Assembly (NCBI GenBank): GCA_016946835.1
Contig: JACVTC010000063.1
Coordinates: forward strand, 626,001-690,000
Direction of reading: 5' to 3'
Length of the DNA stretch: 64,000 nt
Origin: Neocallimastix lanati (nom. inval.)
Lineage: Eukaryota > Neocallimastigomycota > Neocallimastigomycetes > Neocallimastigales > Neocallimastigaceae
The notes below the pieces were generated by a model that was given only the letters and a program-made list of their open reading frames with translations, was not told the DNA's origin and did not search any database. A program made the translations under genes and the position numbers. The stretch's first letter is position 1. Each line of letters opens with the position of its first letter. This document shows positions 8,777-19,600 of the stretch, piece by piece.

Positions 8777-11700
8777 ATGGAAGATCAAAATAATATTTTA
8801 AATAATGCTACTCTTAAAGATGGTTTTGCAGGAGACCGTCGTTACTTAAAGGGTTTTTTAGCAAAAATTGAATTGGTTTTTATGCTGTACCCAGACAGAT
8901 ACAACACCGATGAAGCTAAAGTCATATATCTTATATCTAGACTTTACGGTGACGCTATGAACTGGGCAGCTACTTTAATTGAAAACAGGTATGACTGTCT
9001 TGGAGATTATCAAGCATTTAGAGAAAGAATGAAAGCTGTTTTCGGAGACAACGACTCAGTATTTATCGCCAATCAAAAACTACGTGTAATTAAACAACGA
9101 AGACTTGGTGATATTACAAGTTATATTAATGAATTTAATAAATATTCCGATAATTCTTCTTGGAATGAGGATGCAAAAATGGATGCTTTCATTGCTGGTC
9201 TTCAAGATTCTATTGCAACAAGAATATTAGAAATGTTTCCTGGTCCCAGAAATCTCCTTTCCCTTCAAACTATTACAGCAAGAATTGATTCTAGAATTTC
9301 TACACATAGACAATTTTTTAATCATAATAAGCATTCAAATGATAATAAAACATGTCCAAAGTTTACTCCAAAAAAGAAATCTTCAAATAACAATAATAAA
9401 TATTTTAGTAAGCTTTCTAATGAAGAAAGAGAAAGAAGAATTAGAGAACATCTTTGTCTTTATTGTGCCGATACAGATCACATTCGTGAAAATTGCCCTA
9501 AATTAAAAAAGAATAAACCTTCTTCAAGTTCTCACATTTCAAATCCTGTTTTAATTTCAACTCTTAGGCCAAGAATTTCTGACCAACCTAACCACAGGCT
9601 TCCAATCTTTGATTTCACTCTTTCTATTTCGGACGTTTCAGTTAATTCAAAGATTCTTCTGGATTCAGGTTCTCAACTTAATCTTATGGACGTTTATTAC
9701 GCTAAAGAAAATAACATTCCCTATAATGAAAATTCTAAATTACCGAGCGTTTCCGGTATTGGAGGTGATCAATTAATTCTGGGAAAAACTTTACCAATAT
9801 CACTCAAATACGGAAATCATATTTGTCAAGCTGAATTCTACATTGTTGATTTACCCTCTTACTGTGCTATACTTGGTACTGACTGGTTATTCACACACAA
9901 TCCGACAATAAATTTCGTAACTAAAGAACTATCCTTTAAGTCTAGCAATTGTATTTCAAATTGTTTACTAACTCCAAATTCTTTTACAGCTCATATTTCT
10001 TCTCCTACAACTGTCCCTTCTACAAAAGAAAAGGAACCTGCTACTGTTGATAGAATATTAAAATTATTGCCTACTATACTTCAACCTTATAAAGATATTT
10101 TCGATGAAGGATCTGCAAACATATTACCACCACATAGGCAGTATGATTGTGAGATTAAGCTCAAGCCTAACTCTATCCTTTATTATGGCCCTATCTACCC
10201 GCTTACTGATGCTGAGTCTAAAGCTCTTAAAGAATATATTAAAGAAAATCTCTCAAAAGGCTTTATTCGTAAATCCAAATCTCCTGCTGGTGCTCCTGTA
10301 TTTTTCGTTTTTAAGAAGAATGGTGAATTACGTATGGTTGTTGATTACAGAAAACTTAACGAAATAACAATTCGGGACTCTTATCCATTACCACTTATTA
10401 ATGACATGCTCGAACATTTAGGTAAAGGTAAAGTATTTTCAAAACTCGATCTCCGTTCTGCATATAATCTTGTAAGAATAAAAGAAGGAGACGAGTATAA
10501 AACAGCTTTTACCTGCAAGTATGGCCACTTTGAATATTTGGTTATGCCTTTCGGGTTAAAAAATGCCCCAGCTGTTTTCCAACACTTCATTAATGATGTA
10601 TTCGAAGATATTCTTGGTATATATGTCTACTGTTATATCGATGATATTATAATCTTCTCCCCAGATATGTCTTCTCATTTTGAACACGTTATCGAAGTTC
10701 TCAAAAGACTTCGTAAAGCTGGTCTTTTTGCGAAACTAGAAAAATGTGAATTCTTTGTCCCTTACTTAGATTTCCTTGGTCATAGAATTTCTGCTACAGG
10801 TATATTTATGGATCCCAAAAAGATTTCTTCAATTCTTGAATGGCCTACTCCAACTTGCGTAAAAGAAATTCAATCTTTCCTTGGACTCACAAATTATTAT
10901 AGAAGATTTATTCCTGGATTTGCCAAGTTAGCCCATCCACTTAATCATCTTTTAAGAAAGAACGTTAAATTTGTATGGTCAATTGAAGCTCAAGAAGCTT
11001 TTGATAATATTAAATCGAAATTTTCCTCTTCTCCGGTCCTTGCTTACCCTGATCGTAATCTACCCTTCACTGTTGAAACTGACAGCAGTAATTTTGCAAT
11101 CGGTGCTGTCCTTTCTCAAAAGACTCCTAAAGATATTAAAGTTCTTCCTATTGCCTTTTATTCAAGATCTCTCTCTCCTGTTGAAAGAAATTATCCAATT
11201 TACGATAAGGAACTTTTAGCTATTATTGATTCTTTAGAAAATTGGAGACACTTTCTAAAGGGTGCGACTCATCCTTTTATTATCTACTCTGATCACCGAA
11301 ACCTGTTATATCAAAAGAAACCTGAAAAAATGACTCAAAGACTTGTTCGTTGGTCTCTCTTCTTATCAGAATTTAACTTCAAGATAGAATATCGTTCAGG
11401 TTCTTCCAATGGTAAACCCGATGCCTTATCAAGAAGACCTGATTATGCTTTAAATTATGAATTTTCCACTTCTGATATTCCATTTACTGTTCTCCGCCCA
11501 GAAAACTTTTCTGCTTTTCCAGTCTCTGTTGAAACATTTTCTGAAAAAATCCTTTCCGAATGTAAAACCGATCCATTTTATCATTCCATTTGCGATTACT
11601 TAGAAAACAAGAAATTACCTGTCCCTCATCAAAAAATTAAGGAATTCTCAATTAGTAACAGCTACTTACTTTTCCAAAATAAACTCTATGTTCCTCCCAA

Positions 11701-12958
11701 CCGCCGGTCTTTAGCCTTGAAAATTTGTCATGACTCTCCATTCGCAGGTCATTTTGGTTTTAAAAAAACTATTAATCTTTTAAATCGTGACTTTTGGTGG
11801 CCTTCCCTTAACTCTGACGCTCAAGACTACATCCGATCTTGCGAAACTTGTTGTCGTTCAAAGGTACTCCGACATAAACCTTACGGATTTTTACAACCTT
11901 TGGAAATCCCTTCTCGTCCTTGGTCTTCAGTCTCTATGGATTTTATTACTGATTTACCACTTTCCAATGGGTTTACTTGTATATTTGTTACCGTTGATCG
12001 TTTTTCCAAGATGTCTCACTTCATTCCTTTTGCAAATATCCCTTCTGCTATTGATACCGCTTCTGCTTTCATGAAATCGATCTTCAGACTTCATGGACTC
12101 CCTGATGAAATTCTTTCCGATCGTGGATCCCAATTCACTTCTAAATTTTGGATTGCTATCTGTAAAGCTCTTGGAATTAATATGAAATACTCTTCACCAT
12201 TCCATCACCAAACCAACGGTTTGACGGAGAGGGTGAACTCCGTTGTAGAACAATACCTTAGATGTTTCACAAATTTCAAAGGATCAGATTGGGAGAATTA
12301 TCTCTATTTAGCCGAATTCAGTTACAATAATGCTCTCCAGAAATCTTCTAATTATTCTCCTTTCTTTGCAAATTACGGTTACAACCCAAGACATTCTCCT
12401 GAAATTCCAAGTATCATAAATGTTCCCAGAGCTGAAGAACTTGTGAAGAACTTAACAGATCTATCTAAAGAATTAAAGAAGAACTTAGAGTCTGCAAGCA
12501 AAAAGCAGGAAGAATATGCAAATATACACCGAATTAAACCTCCAGAATTTAAAGCAAACGACAAAGTCTGGCTAAATAGCTCCTTAGTACTCAGAAATAA
12601 GAACAAGAAACTTAAACCAAGAAAACTCGGTCCTTTCAAAATCATTCAGAAAGTATCACCAGTTACCTATAAATTAGATCTTCCGAAGAAATTACGAATT
12701 CATCCCATTATTCATGTCTCAGAACTTGAACCCTACTACGAAGATACTTTTGGAAGAAATCAACCACCACCACCAGTAATAGTCAATAATGAAGAAGAAT
12801 ATGAAGTCGAGAAAATATTGGATAAAAGAACTTACTATGGAAAAATTCAATATTTAATCAAATGGAAAGGTTATCCAATTTCAGAATCTTCATGGGAACC
12901 CGAATCTAATTTAAATTGTCCTGAACTTCTTAAGGATTTCAATTCAAGGGATAAATAA
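8777..12958 (+). CDS. Ty3-2 Gag-Pol polyprotein with chromodomain
   Basis: A single 1393-aa ORF from the ATG at 8777. Domains in order: Gag capsid (about 20-190); CCHC zinc knuckle [14 protein letters not shown] near 226-240; aspartic protease LLDSGS near 293-298; reverse transcriptase with YIDD near 620; RNase H ([15 protein letters not shown] near 766); integrase with HHCC (H near 984, CETCC near 1025) and DDE residues near D1054, D1114 and E1151; GPF-type C-terminus (LGPFKI); chromodomain near 1342-1385 ([15 protein letters not shown]). The chromodomain of this clade usually tethers integration to modified histones. Gag and Pol share one frame, unlike Ty3-1, so Gag excess must come from processing or turnover. 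Confidence 0.96.
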   Translation: MEDQNNILNNATLKDGFAGDRRYLKGFLAKIELVFMLYPDRYNTDEAKVIYLISRLYGDAMNWAATLIENRYDCLGDYQAFRERMKAVFGDNDSVFIANQKLRVIKQRRLGDITSYINEFNKYSDNSSWNEDAKMDAFIAGLQDSIATRILEMFPGPRNLLSLQTITARIDSRISTHRQFFNHNKHSNDNKTCPKFTPKKKSSNNNNKYFSKLSNEERERRIREHLCLYCADTDHIRENCPKLKKNKPSSSSHISNPVLISTLRPRISDQPNHRLPIFDFTLSISDVSVNSKILLDSGSQLNLMDVYYAKENNIPYNENSKLPSVSGIGGDQLILGKTLPISLKYGNHICQAEFYIVDLPSYCAILGTDWLFTHNPTINFVTKELSFKSSNCISNCLLTPNSFTAHISSPTTVPSTKEKEPATVDRILKLLPTILQPYKDIFDEGSANILPPHRQYDCEIKLKPNSILYYGPIYPLTDAESKALKEYIKENLSKGFIRKSKSPAGAPVFFVFKKNGELRMVVDYRKLNEITIRDSYPLPLINDMLEHLGKGKVFSKLDLRSAYNLVRIKEGDEYKTAFTCKYGHFEYLVMPFGLKNAPAVFQHFINDVFEDILGIYVYCYIDDIIIFSPDMSSHFEHVIEVLKRLRKAGLFAKLEKCEFFVPYLDFLGHRISATGIFMDPKKISSILEWPTPTCVKEIQSFLGLTNYYRRFIPGFAKLAHPLNHLLRKNVKFVWSIEAQEAFDNIKSKFSSSPVLAYPDRNLPFTVETDSSNFAIGAVLSQKTPKDIKVLPIAFYSRSLSPVERNYPIYDKELLAIIDSLENWRHFLKGATHPFIIYSDHRNLLYQKKPEKMTQRLVRWSLFLSEFNFKIEYRSGSSNGKPDALSRRPDYALNYEFSTSDIPFTVLRPENFSAFPVSVETFSEKILSECKTDPFYHSICDYLENKKLPVPHQKIKEFSISNSYLLFQNKLYVPPNRRSLALKICHDSPFAGHFGFKKTINLLNRDFWWPSLNSDAQDYIRSCETCCRSKVLRHKPYGFLQPLEIPSRPWSSVSMDFITDLPLSNGFTCIFVTVDRFSKMSHFIPFANIPSAIDTASAFMKSIFRLHGLPDEILSDRGSQFTSKFWIAICKALGINMKYSSPFHHQTNGLTERVNSVVEQYLRCFTNFKGSDWENYLYLAEFSYNNALQKSSNYSPFFANYGYNPRHSPEIPSIINVPRAEELVKNLTDLSKELKKNLESASKKQEEYANIHRIKPPEFKANDKVWLNSSLVLRNKNKKLKPRKLGPFKIIQKVSPVTYKLDLPKKLRIHPIIHVSELEPYYEDTFGRNQPPPPVIVNNEEEYEVEKILDKRTYYGKIQYLIKWKGYPISESSWEPESNLNCPELLKDFNSRDK

Positions 12959-13218
12959 CAAAAAATATTTTATTTTATTAATTATATCTAAACTCTTATT
13001 TATATCAAAATTGAATTTAAATATTTTATTAATATCAAATTATTTTTAAAAAAATAAAAAAAAAAAAAAAAATTATTTTATCTTTTAATATAGTTAAATT
13101 TATTAAATATTTTTAATTCATGTATGTTAAATGTAAAAAGTTCACTCGTTAGTATATTAAAAATTAATTTTAATTTAGAATTAGATTCGTCTGGTATCCG
13201 AATCCTCGAGGAGGACCA
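12959..13218 (+). other. Ty3-2 3' untranslated region with conserved hairpin and purine tract
   Basis: AATAAA-rich sequence with an A-run near 13055-13071. The sequence ATTCG-TCTGGTATC-CGAAT at 13185-13203 can form a hairpin like that of Ty3-1. The next 15 bases, including GAGGAGGA, run flush into the 3' LTR and are the likely polypurine tract. Confidence 0.7.
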
Positions 13219-13730
13219 TGTAACGAATCTTAAAAATAATTAACTTGTCTTAGTTGTTAGTAACTAAGTCACCGATTTGAACTTCTCGAGTTCAAATCCG
13301 CATAATTTCTTTTTATAAAAAATTTATTTTAAAAATTCTTATCTTATCAAAAATTATTTTAAAAAGTTCTTATCTTATCAAAAAAAAAATTTTTTTTATC
13401 AAAAGTTTTATCAAATTATCTTAATTGGTTTAAAATTACATCATAAAAAATTTCTTTTGAAAATTTTTGTATAAATACGAGTGAATTTTTCTTCAAAAAA
13501 TTTTTTTAAATAATCGTGTTTTTTATTAATTATTTAATAAGTAATTTAATTACAAATTTTTAATTAATAAATAAAAAAAAAAAAAATAATAAATAAAAAT
13601 AAAAATAAATTTTAACTTTAAAAAAATAATAAATTCTTTTTTCTTAAAAAACTATTTACTTATTATTTATTTTTTTATACAAACCTAGTGGTGTTAATTA
13701 TTTTGGGTTACGCCCCGAATTCACGTTACA
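13219..13730 (+). repeat. Ty3-2 3' LTR
   Basis: 512 bp, matching 7467-7979 apart from one base in an A-run (10 instead of 11). It is followed by the ATAAC duplication and the interrupted M13 codons. Confidence 0.96.
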
Positions 13731-15467
13731 ATAACTAAGATTTTCTGAATAATAGAATGGATTTTGAATTATACCTGCATAAATATTTATACTGTTTGAT
13801 TCACCTTTGTATCGAGCATTGCTTTCTAAAATATTAATTTCATCCCAAGAAAGATTCTTTATACTCATTAATTTAGTTAAAACTAAATAGACCCGAGAAT
13901 TGTAGTAATACTCAACTATATTCAGTAAAAAATTATCACTAATTTTTACATCTTTATATTTTTCATAAACATATTTAGGATCTTTAACAAAGTCTAGTAA
14001 ACCAATAACTTCAATTATTTTTTTTTGCCTTCTCAACTGCTATTTTTTTAGTAGATTCATCCATCCATGTTGATTCGGAAATACTTTCAACTAATGAATT
14101 TTTGATATTTTTAGTCATTTCTTCAGTTGATTTCAAATATTCTTCTGGTACGGCTTTATCCATAAAAATCCTTCCAATACCATAATTTGCTATAGCATTT
14201 GAATAATTTATATATGTTACTAATTTTTCCATTACGAGATAATCAAAATTATAACCATTAAGATATTCAATTGTTTTATATTTCATGTAATAATATAATG
14301 TTTCTGAATCAGTTTCATTAAGAAAATTATTTAATTTTTCAATGAAGAAAGGATTAATGTTGATAATGAGACTATTTATATCAAAAATATTTAATACTCC
14401 TAATTCATTAAATTGGGTTTCGAAATATAATTTCCAGTTGATGGATGGTTATTTTACAGATAAACTATTAATTGTTTCTTCTTTTGTATTTTCTTTTTCA
14501 TATGATTCAGGATTTTCATTATTCGTATTATCAGTACAACTAGTAAGATAAGAATCAGTTAAAAGTGTCATTTTTTTTTCAAATTCAAAAATAGAATCAA
14601 CAATAGATCCAATCGAATCCTCATTGTCATTATCAATATCATATCCTTGAGAAAATATTTCAATAATGTCATCCTTTCTTTTACGACTTTTATTTTCATC
14701 AAAGTACTTACATTTATTATCTATAGTTATTAATTTATTAATTTTTAAATAATAATAATTGTCATTGCTTCTATCAAAATTTATCATAAAAAATGCAAAA
14801 TTCATAAGGAAATAAATAAAATAAAATTTAGCAATACTTTCTGTTAAAAAATCAACATTTTTAAAATTATCTTTATTTCCAAGAATATTAAATCTTGAAA
14901 GTATAGTTTCAATGGCTTCTGTTTTATATTCATGATGAATAAAACTTTTGATTTTATAAAATAATTTTTTATTATATTCATCATCTTCTTCACTTAAATT
15001 ACCATGACTTTCGTATTCTCCTTCAAGTGCTTTAATAACTATTTCATAATTATTGTTTTTGGAAAGATTCCAAGTACTAATTTCTTCTCTATTTTTAGGT
15101 ATATGATTTTCTTTCAACCAATTACCACATTAAAATTGATAAAATCTTCGCAAGGATCAACCTCAAGATCAATACTTTTTAGAAGATTTTCAGAAACTGC
15201 TATACATTCAGGAGTTAAACAAACATTGACATCTTCTAAATCACGATTAAGAGAAATTGTTTCTTCATTATCAGAATCTTCTTCAATTAAATATTCAGTA
15301 CCCAATAAAATTTCTTCAGTTGAATATTCAGTTGAATATGTATATACCTCGTTAATTTTTTCATTATTAATATCATTACTTTTATTATTGATTAAAACAG
15401 GATTAGCCAATTTTTTTAAATCACACAAGAGAAAGGAGAGAATTATACCAATATTTTTAAATTTCAT
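13731..15467 (-). pseudogene. M13-family (neprilysin/PepO-like) metallopeptidase pseudogene, main part
   Basis: Read right to left. The start at 15467 gives a basic then hydrophobic N-terminus (IGIILSFLLC), a likely signal peptide, followed by an acidic stretch and the M13_N signature CLTPECI...VDPCEDF. One missing base near 15130 breaks the expected FNCGNWLKEN. An in-frame TAA at 14449-14451 falls just before PSINWKLYF, after an acidic low-complexity stretch. One extra A in the run near 14020-14028 shifts the frame after VEKAKK. The text then runs through IYAGIIQNPFYYSENLSY and stops at the Ty3-2 insertion. The gene continues at 7421-7466 and just left of 391. Four independent breaks plus two insertions make it non-functional. 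Such enzymes are secreted or membrane-bound zinc endopeptidases. Confidence 0.88.
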
Positions 15468-15611
15468 TATTCCTTTAATAAAAAAAAAATACTGAAATAA
15501 ATAAAAAAAAATAAGTTAGATACAGTTTTTTTTGTTATATATATATTATAAATTATTACTTATAACGTATAATTTTATTATTTAGGAAATTCTTAAAATT
15601 AATTAATTTTT
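15468..15611. other. upstream flank of the M13 pseudogene
   Basis: AT-rich sequence between the M13 start codon and the copia element, where the ancestral promoter would lie. No clear TATA box or other gene is seen. Positions 15607-15611 (TTTTT) form the left half of the copia target-site duplication. Confidence 0.5.
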
Positions 15612-15854
15612 TGTTAAAGTTCAACATAATATTTAAACTTTTGTACATTAAAGTATTATAAATATTTATAATATTTGATTAAGTAATAATTTGTATGTAA
15701 AATATAAAAAGAAAATTTTTTTATGAAATTAATATTTTGAGTCTTTTTAAATACTTTTTTAAATCATATAAATTAATAAATAATAAATTAAATTTAATTA
15801 AATAATAATACATTTTGTTGTGTACACATCATATCTTATATTGACTCCTTAACA
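15612..15854 (+). repeat. copia 5' LTR
   Basis: 243 bp with TG...CA ends, containing a TATA box TATAAAAA at 15703-15710. Repeated at 20551-20793. Confidence 0.95.
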
Positions 15855-15869
15855 GATTAAGAGTCTCAT
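15855..15869 (+). promoter_or_regulatory. copia primer-binding site matching the anticodon arm of tRNA-Lys(CUU)
   Basis: GATTAAGAGTCTCAT starts flush with the 5' LTR. Its reverse complement, ATGAGACTCTTAATC, is the sequence I know for the 5' side, loop and first 3' bases of the anticodon arm of eukaryotic tRNA-Lys(CUU), ending near nucleotide 40. Drosophila copia is known to use a 5' half of initiator tRNA-Met ending at nucleotide 39, so a half-tRNA primer is plausible here. The tRNA comparison is from memory. Confidence 0.65.
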
Positions 15870-15957
15870 ATATCAAGAGACCTATTATTAATTTTAATTT
15901 TTTAAAACATTTTAATGATTTTAATGACTTTATAATATAATTAATTATTTTATATTA

Positions 15958-16695
15958 ATGTTCCAAAGAATGGCTAAAAGAAAGAATAACAATAATAATC
16001 ATATTGAAGAGAGTTCGAGTTCATCGAATCCAACTGAAAATAAGGACGATGAATCGATTTCTTCATATGAAGATGATGAATCCAATGATAAAAGGATTAT
16101 CATAAACAAATATTATGGAAATATAACTAAATCTGTTTTTGAAATTAAAGATTTCGTATTAAATAAAGAAAATTTCTTAGATTGGTATGAGCCTTTAAAG
16201 AGGCATCTCATTGCCAATGATTTAGATATTTATATTGAAAAAGAAATCCAATATTCAAATATGAACAGAGGTCAAATAAAATCGGATAATGCGGTTCAAT
16301 CTATCATAATAAATAGTTTAGAAAAATCAAACCAAGAATATTTACGAGGATGTAAAACTGCTTATAGTATGATTGATAGATTAAAAAACCGTTTCTATCA
16401 ATCTGGCCAAGCACTATTAAATATTCTTGAATATAAAATTATTAATCTTAAGTTAATAAACAATAACTATATTCAATATATTAATGAATTAAACAATCTT
16501 TTCGAACAACATAAATTTGAATCTAATAAATTAAAAAGAATTCCTTTTGATGAGGAAACTAAACTTTTATTTGCAGTAAATGAATTAGATAGAATTGGTA
16601 TAAATTCACCACCAATTTATAGTTATAAAACTTTTGATGATCTTATTAAAGAATTAAACAAAAGGCATGACTTTTTGAAAAAGCCGAAATTTTAA
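15958..16695 (+). CDS. copia Gag protein
   Basis: The predicted 245-aa capsid precursor. It has an acidic, Ser/Asn-rich N-terminus followed by a helical Gag region of the UBN2/DUF4219 type (LDWYEPLKRHLIANDL at about 70-90, and a later pattern typical of copia Gag). The ORF ends before any zinc knuckle; the CCHC motif lies downstream in the overlapping -1 frame. Start: the ATG at 15958 or the in-frame ATG four codons later (MAKRK). Confidence 0.85.
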   Translation: MFQRMAKRKNNNNNHIEESSSSSNPTENKDDESISSYEDDESNDKRIIINKYYGNITKSVFEIKDFVLNKENFLDWYEPLKRHLIANDLDIYIEKEIQYSNMNRGQIKSDNAVQSIIINSLEKSNQEYLRGCKTAYSMIDRLKNRFYQSGQALLNILEYKIINLKLINNNYIQYINELNNLFEQHKFESNKLKRIPFDEETKLLFAVNELDRIGINSPPIYSYKTFDDLIKELNKRHDFLKKPKF

Positions 16696-19600
16696 GGTCA
16701 AAAACTACCGTTATAAACGATTCAAATGTCAATAATATAAATAAAAATAAACCAAATAATAATAAAAATTATAATAATACTAATAAAATTCGTAACGAAT
16801 ATTATTGTCATATATGCAAAACTAAAGGTCACACTACTGATCATTGTAAATATAATCTTTTAATTAGAGAAAATAATAAATCAGATGATAATGATAAAAA
16901 TTATAAAAATAATAATTACAAAAATTATTATAAAAGATATAATAACAAAAATAATTATTACTCTGGAAATATTATTAATAAGAACAATGATAAATCTAAT
17001 AATAATAACAATAATTTTTTTGAAAATAATAGTGAAAATGAAGATGAGGTATACATTGATTTTACAGGAAGTATTTCAGTAATTCAAAATTGTAATTATA
17101 CAACAATAAATAATAATAATAATTCCACACATTGGATTATTGATAGTGGTACTGACATCAACTTAACTAATAACATCAACAATTTAAACAATATAAATAA
17201 AGTAAATAATAAAAATATCATTTATCCAAATGGTGATTTAGACAAGGTCGAAAATGTAGGTACTTACAATGGTAAATTTAAAAATAAAGATTTTATATTA
17301 TCAAATGTTTATTACGCGTCAAATATTCAAAACAATCTAATTTCCACTCATTCAATATTAAAAAATGGATGCACTATTATAATGAAACGCGTAAATAACA
17401 AAGACCGTTTACAAATATTCAAAAATAATAAGTTAATTGCAAATATTTTTGCGAATGATGAAAATTTATTCGTGTTTGATACAATACCTTCAAATAATAC
17501 TATATCTAAGAATTATGTTTTCAGCATTGATACTAACTTGTGGCATGCTCGTTTGGGACACTTTTATAATAATGATATCAAAGATTTTGTCATTGAGCAT
17601 ACTAAATACCATAATGATAAAAATTGTCGCCAATGCAAAATCACTAAATTAAAGAGAAAACCATTCTACTCTTCCCCTAATAATGCTTCAAAACCTATGG
17701 AACTAGTTCATTCTGATGTAGTTGGAAAATTGGAAACATCATATAATGATTTCAATTATTATGTTACTTTTCTTGATGATTTCTCTAGAAAAATTTGGGT
17801 CTACCTTATCAAGAATAAGTCTGATGTTCCTAACATATTTATTAAATTTCATAAATTTATTTCCAATACTACTTCATATAAAATTATAAATTTCAAATCT
17901 GACAATGGTACTGAGTATATCAACAAAACTTTAACTACCTATTTAGAAAATTTTGGAATTAATTTCATTCATTCAGTTCCTGGTTACCCACAACAAAATG
18001 GTCGTGCTGAACGCTTAAATCAAACACTTAATCGTTGCGCATCTACTCTATTAAACTCTGCTAAGCTACCCTACAAGTTTTGGGATTCCGCTATTCTTTG
18101 TGCTGCTTACCTCTATAACTTGAATCCACATCAGAGTATTAATAATAAAATTCCAAATGAATTATTTTTCAATAAATCAGTTGATATTTCTCACCTTAAA
18201 GTTTTTGGATGTAAAGCATTTTTCTATAACTATCACAAAACGAATAAATTTGACAATAACTCTAAACCTGGTATATTTTTAGGATATGCATCTGACTCTC
18301 TTGGCTACAAAATTTTAGATATTTCTACTAACTCTATAGTTACTTCAAGAGATGTTTATTTTATGGAAGATATGCCTGGAACTATTAATACTACATTCTT
18401 TTGTGATAAATATATTGATTCTATTATTAATTTTAAGGATTCTTTAATTGAGGGGGAAAGTATAAATGATAATAATAATATTCATTCACAATTAAATAAT
18501 CCTTTAAATAATAATAATAATAATAATTATAATAATAATTATGATAATAACAACGATATTTATAACAATGATATTAATAATAATTATAATAATAATTATG
18601 ATAATAACAACGATATTTATAACAATGATATTAATAATAATTATGATAATTACAAAGATATTTATAATAATGACAATAATAATAATAGTAATAAAATTAT
18701 TAATAATAATAATAAAACTAAAATAGAAGAAAATGAATATAATAGTGAATCTGATAATGAATTTTTAAATGAAAGAAAACTTAAATATATAAACAAGAAA
18801 AGATCACATAGCAATAATTCAGATGATTCAGATGAAGAAAATTTAACTTCCAGAAAAGAAAAATTACAATCAGTAAGTAATAAAAGATTTAAAATTTTAA
18901 ATATTAAAACAAATATCCCAACAACGTATCAACAAGCTATTAATTCACCAGAAAGTGAAGAATGGAAAGAAGCAATAGATGACGAATTAAAAAATATGTA
19001 CGACAACAATGTTATGAAAGTGGTAAAAAACATACCAGCTGACGCAAATATAATTGGTACTAAATGGGTCTTTGCCGAAAAGGATAAAAAGAAGAAAAAG
19101 GCAAGATTAGTGGCTCTTGGTTGTCAGCAAATTGCTGGAGAAGACTTTATAGAGACATACTCCCCAAAAGTCCAAGCAGATAGTCTAAGACTTACTGTCG
19201 CTATTGCATCAAAGTTCAACTGGGATTTGAAACAATTGGATATAAAAGCTGCTTACTTGAATGCAAATTTGGAAGAAAAGATTTATACAAAGATTCCTTA
19301 TGGTGATAAAAATTTTAATACTAATAAATTCTGGCTACTTAAAAAAGCTCTTTATGGTTTAAAACAGGCTGGAAGAATGTGGTATAATGAAATATCAAAT
19401 TACTTAGTAAGTATAGGTTTTAGAAATTACAAAACTGACAAATGTCTCTTTGGGAAATATAATAAAAATAATAAATTAACATGTTTACTAACATTATATG
19501 TAGATGATATTTTAATAACAGGAATTAAAAATGAAATAAACTATACAGTAAGCAACTTAAAAGATAAATATAAAATTTCTAAAGATTCTAATGCAACTAA

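Larger units (their letters stand above)
7467..13730 (+). mobile_element. Ty3-2: complete Ty3/gypsy chromovirus
   Basis: A full-length element with LTRs at 7467-7979 and 13219-13730 (513 and 512 bp; the difference I found is one A in a homopolymer) and the target duplication ATAAC at 7462-7466 and 13731-13735. One long gag-pol ORF ends in a chromodomain. A leader of about 800 bp carries a 27-bp minisatellite. It interrupts the M13 pseudogene only 46 bp from Ty3-1. Intact coding and near-identical LTRs suggest a recent, possibly active copy. Confidence 0.97.
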
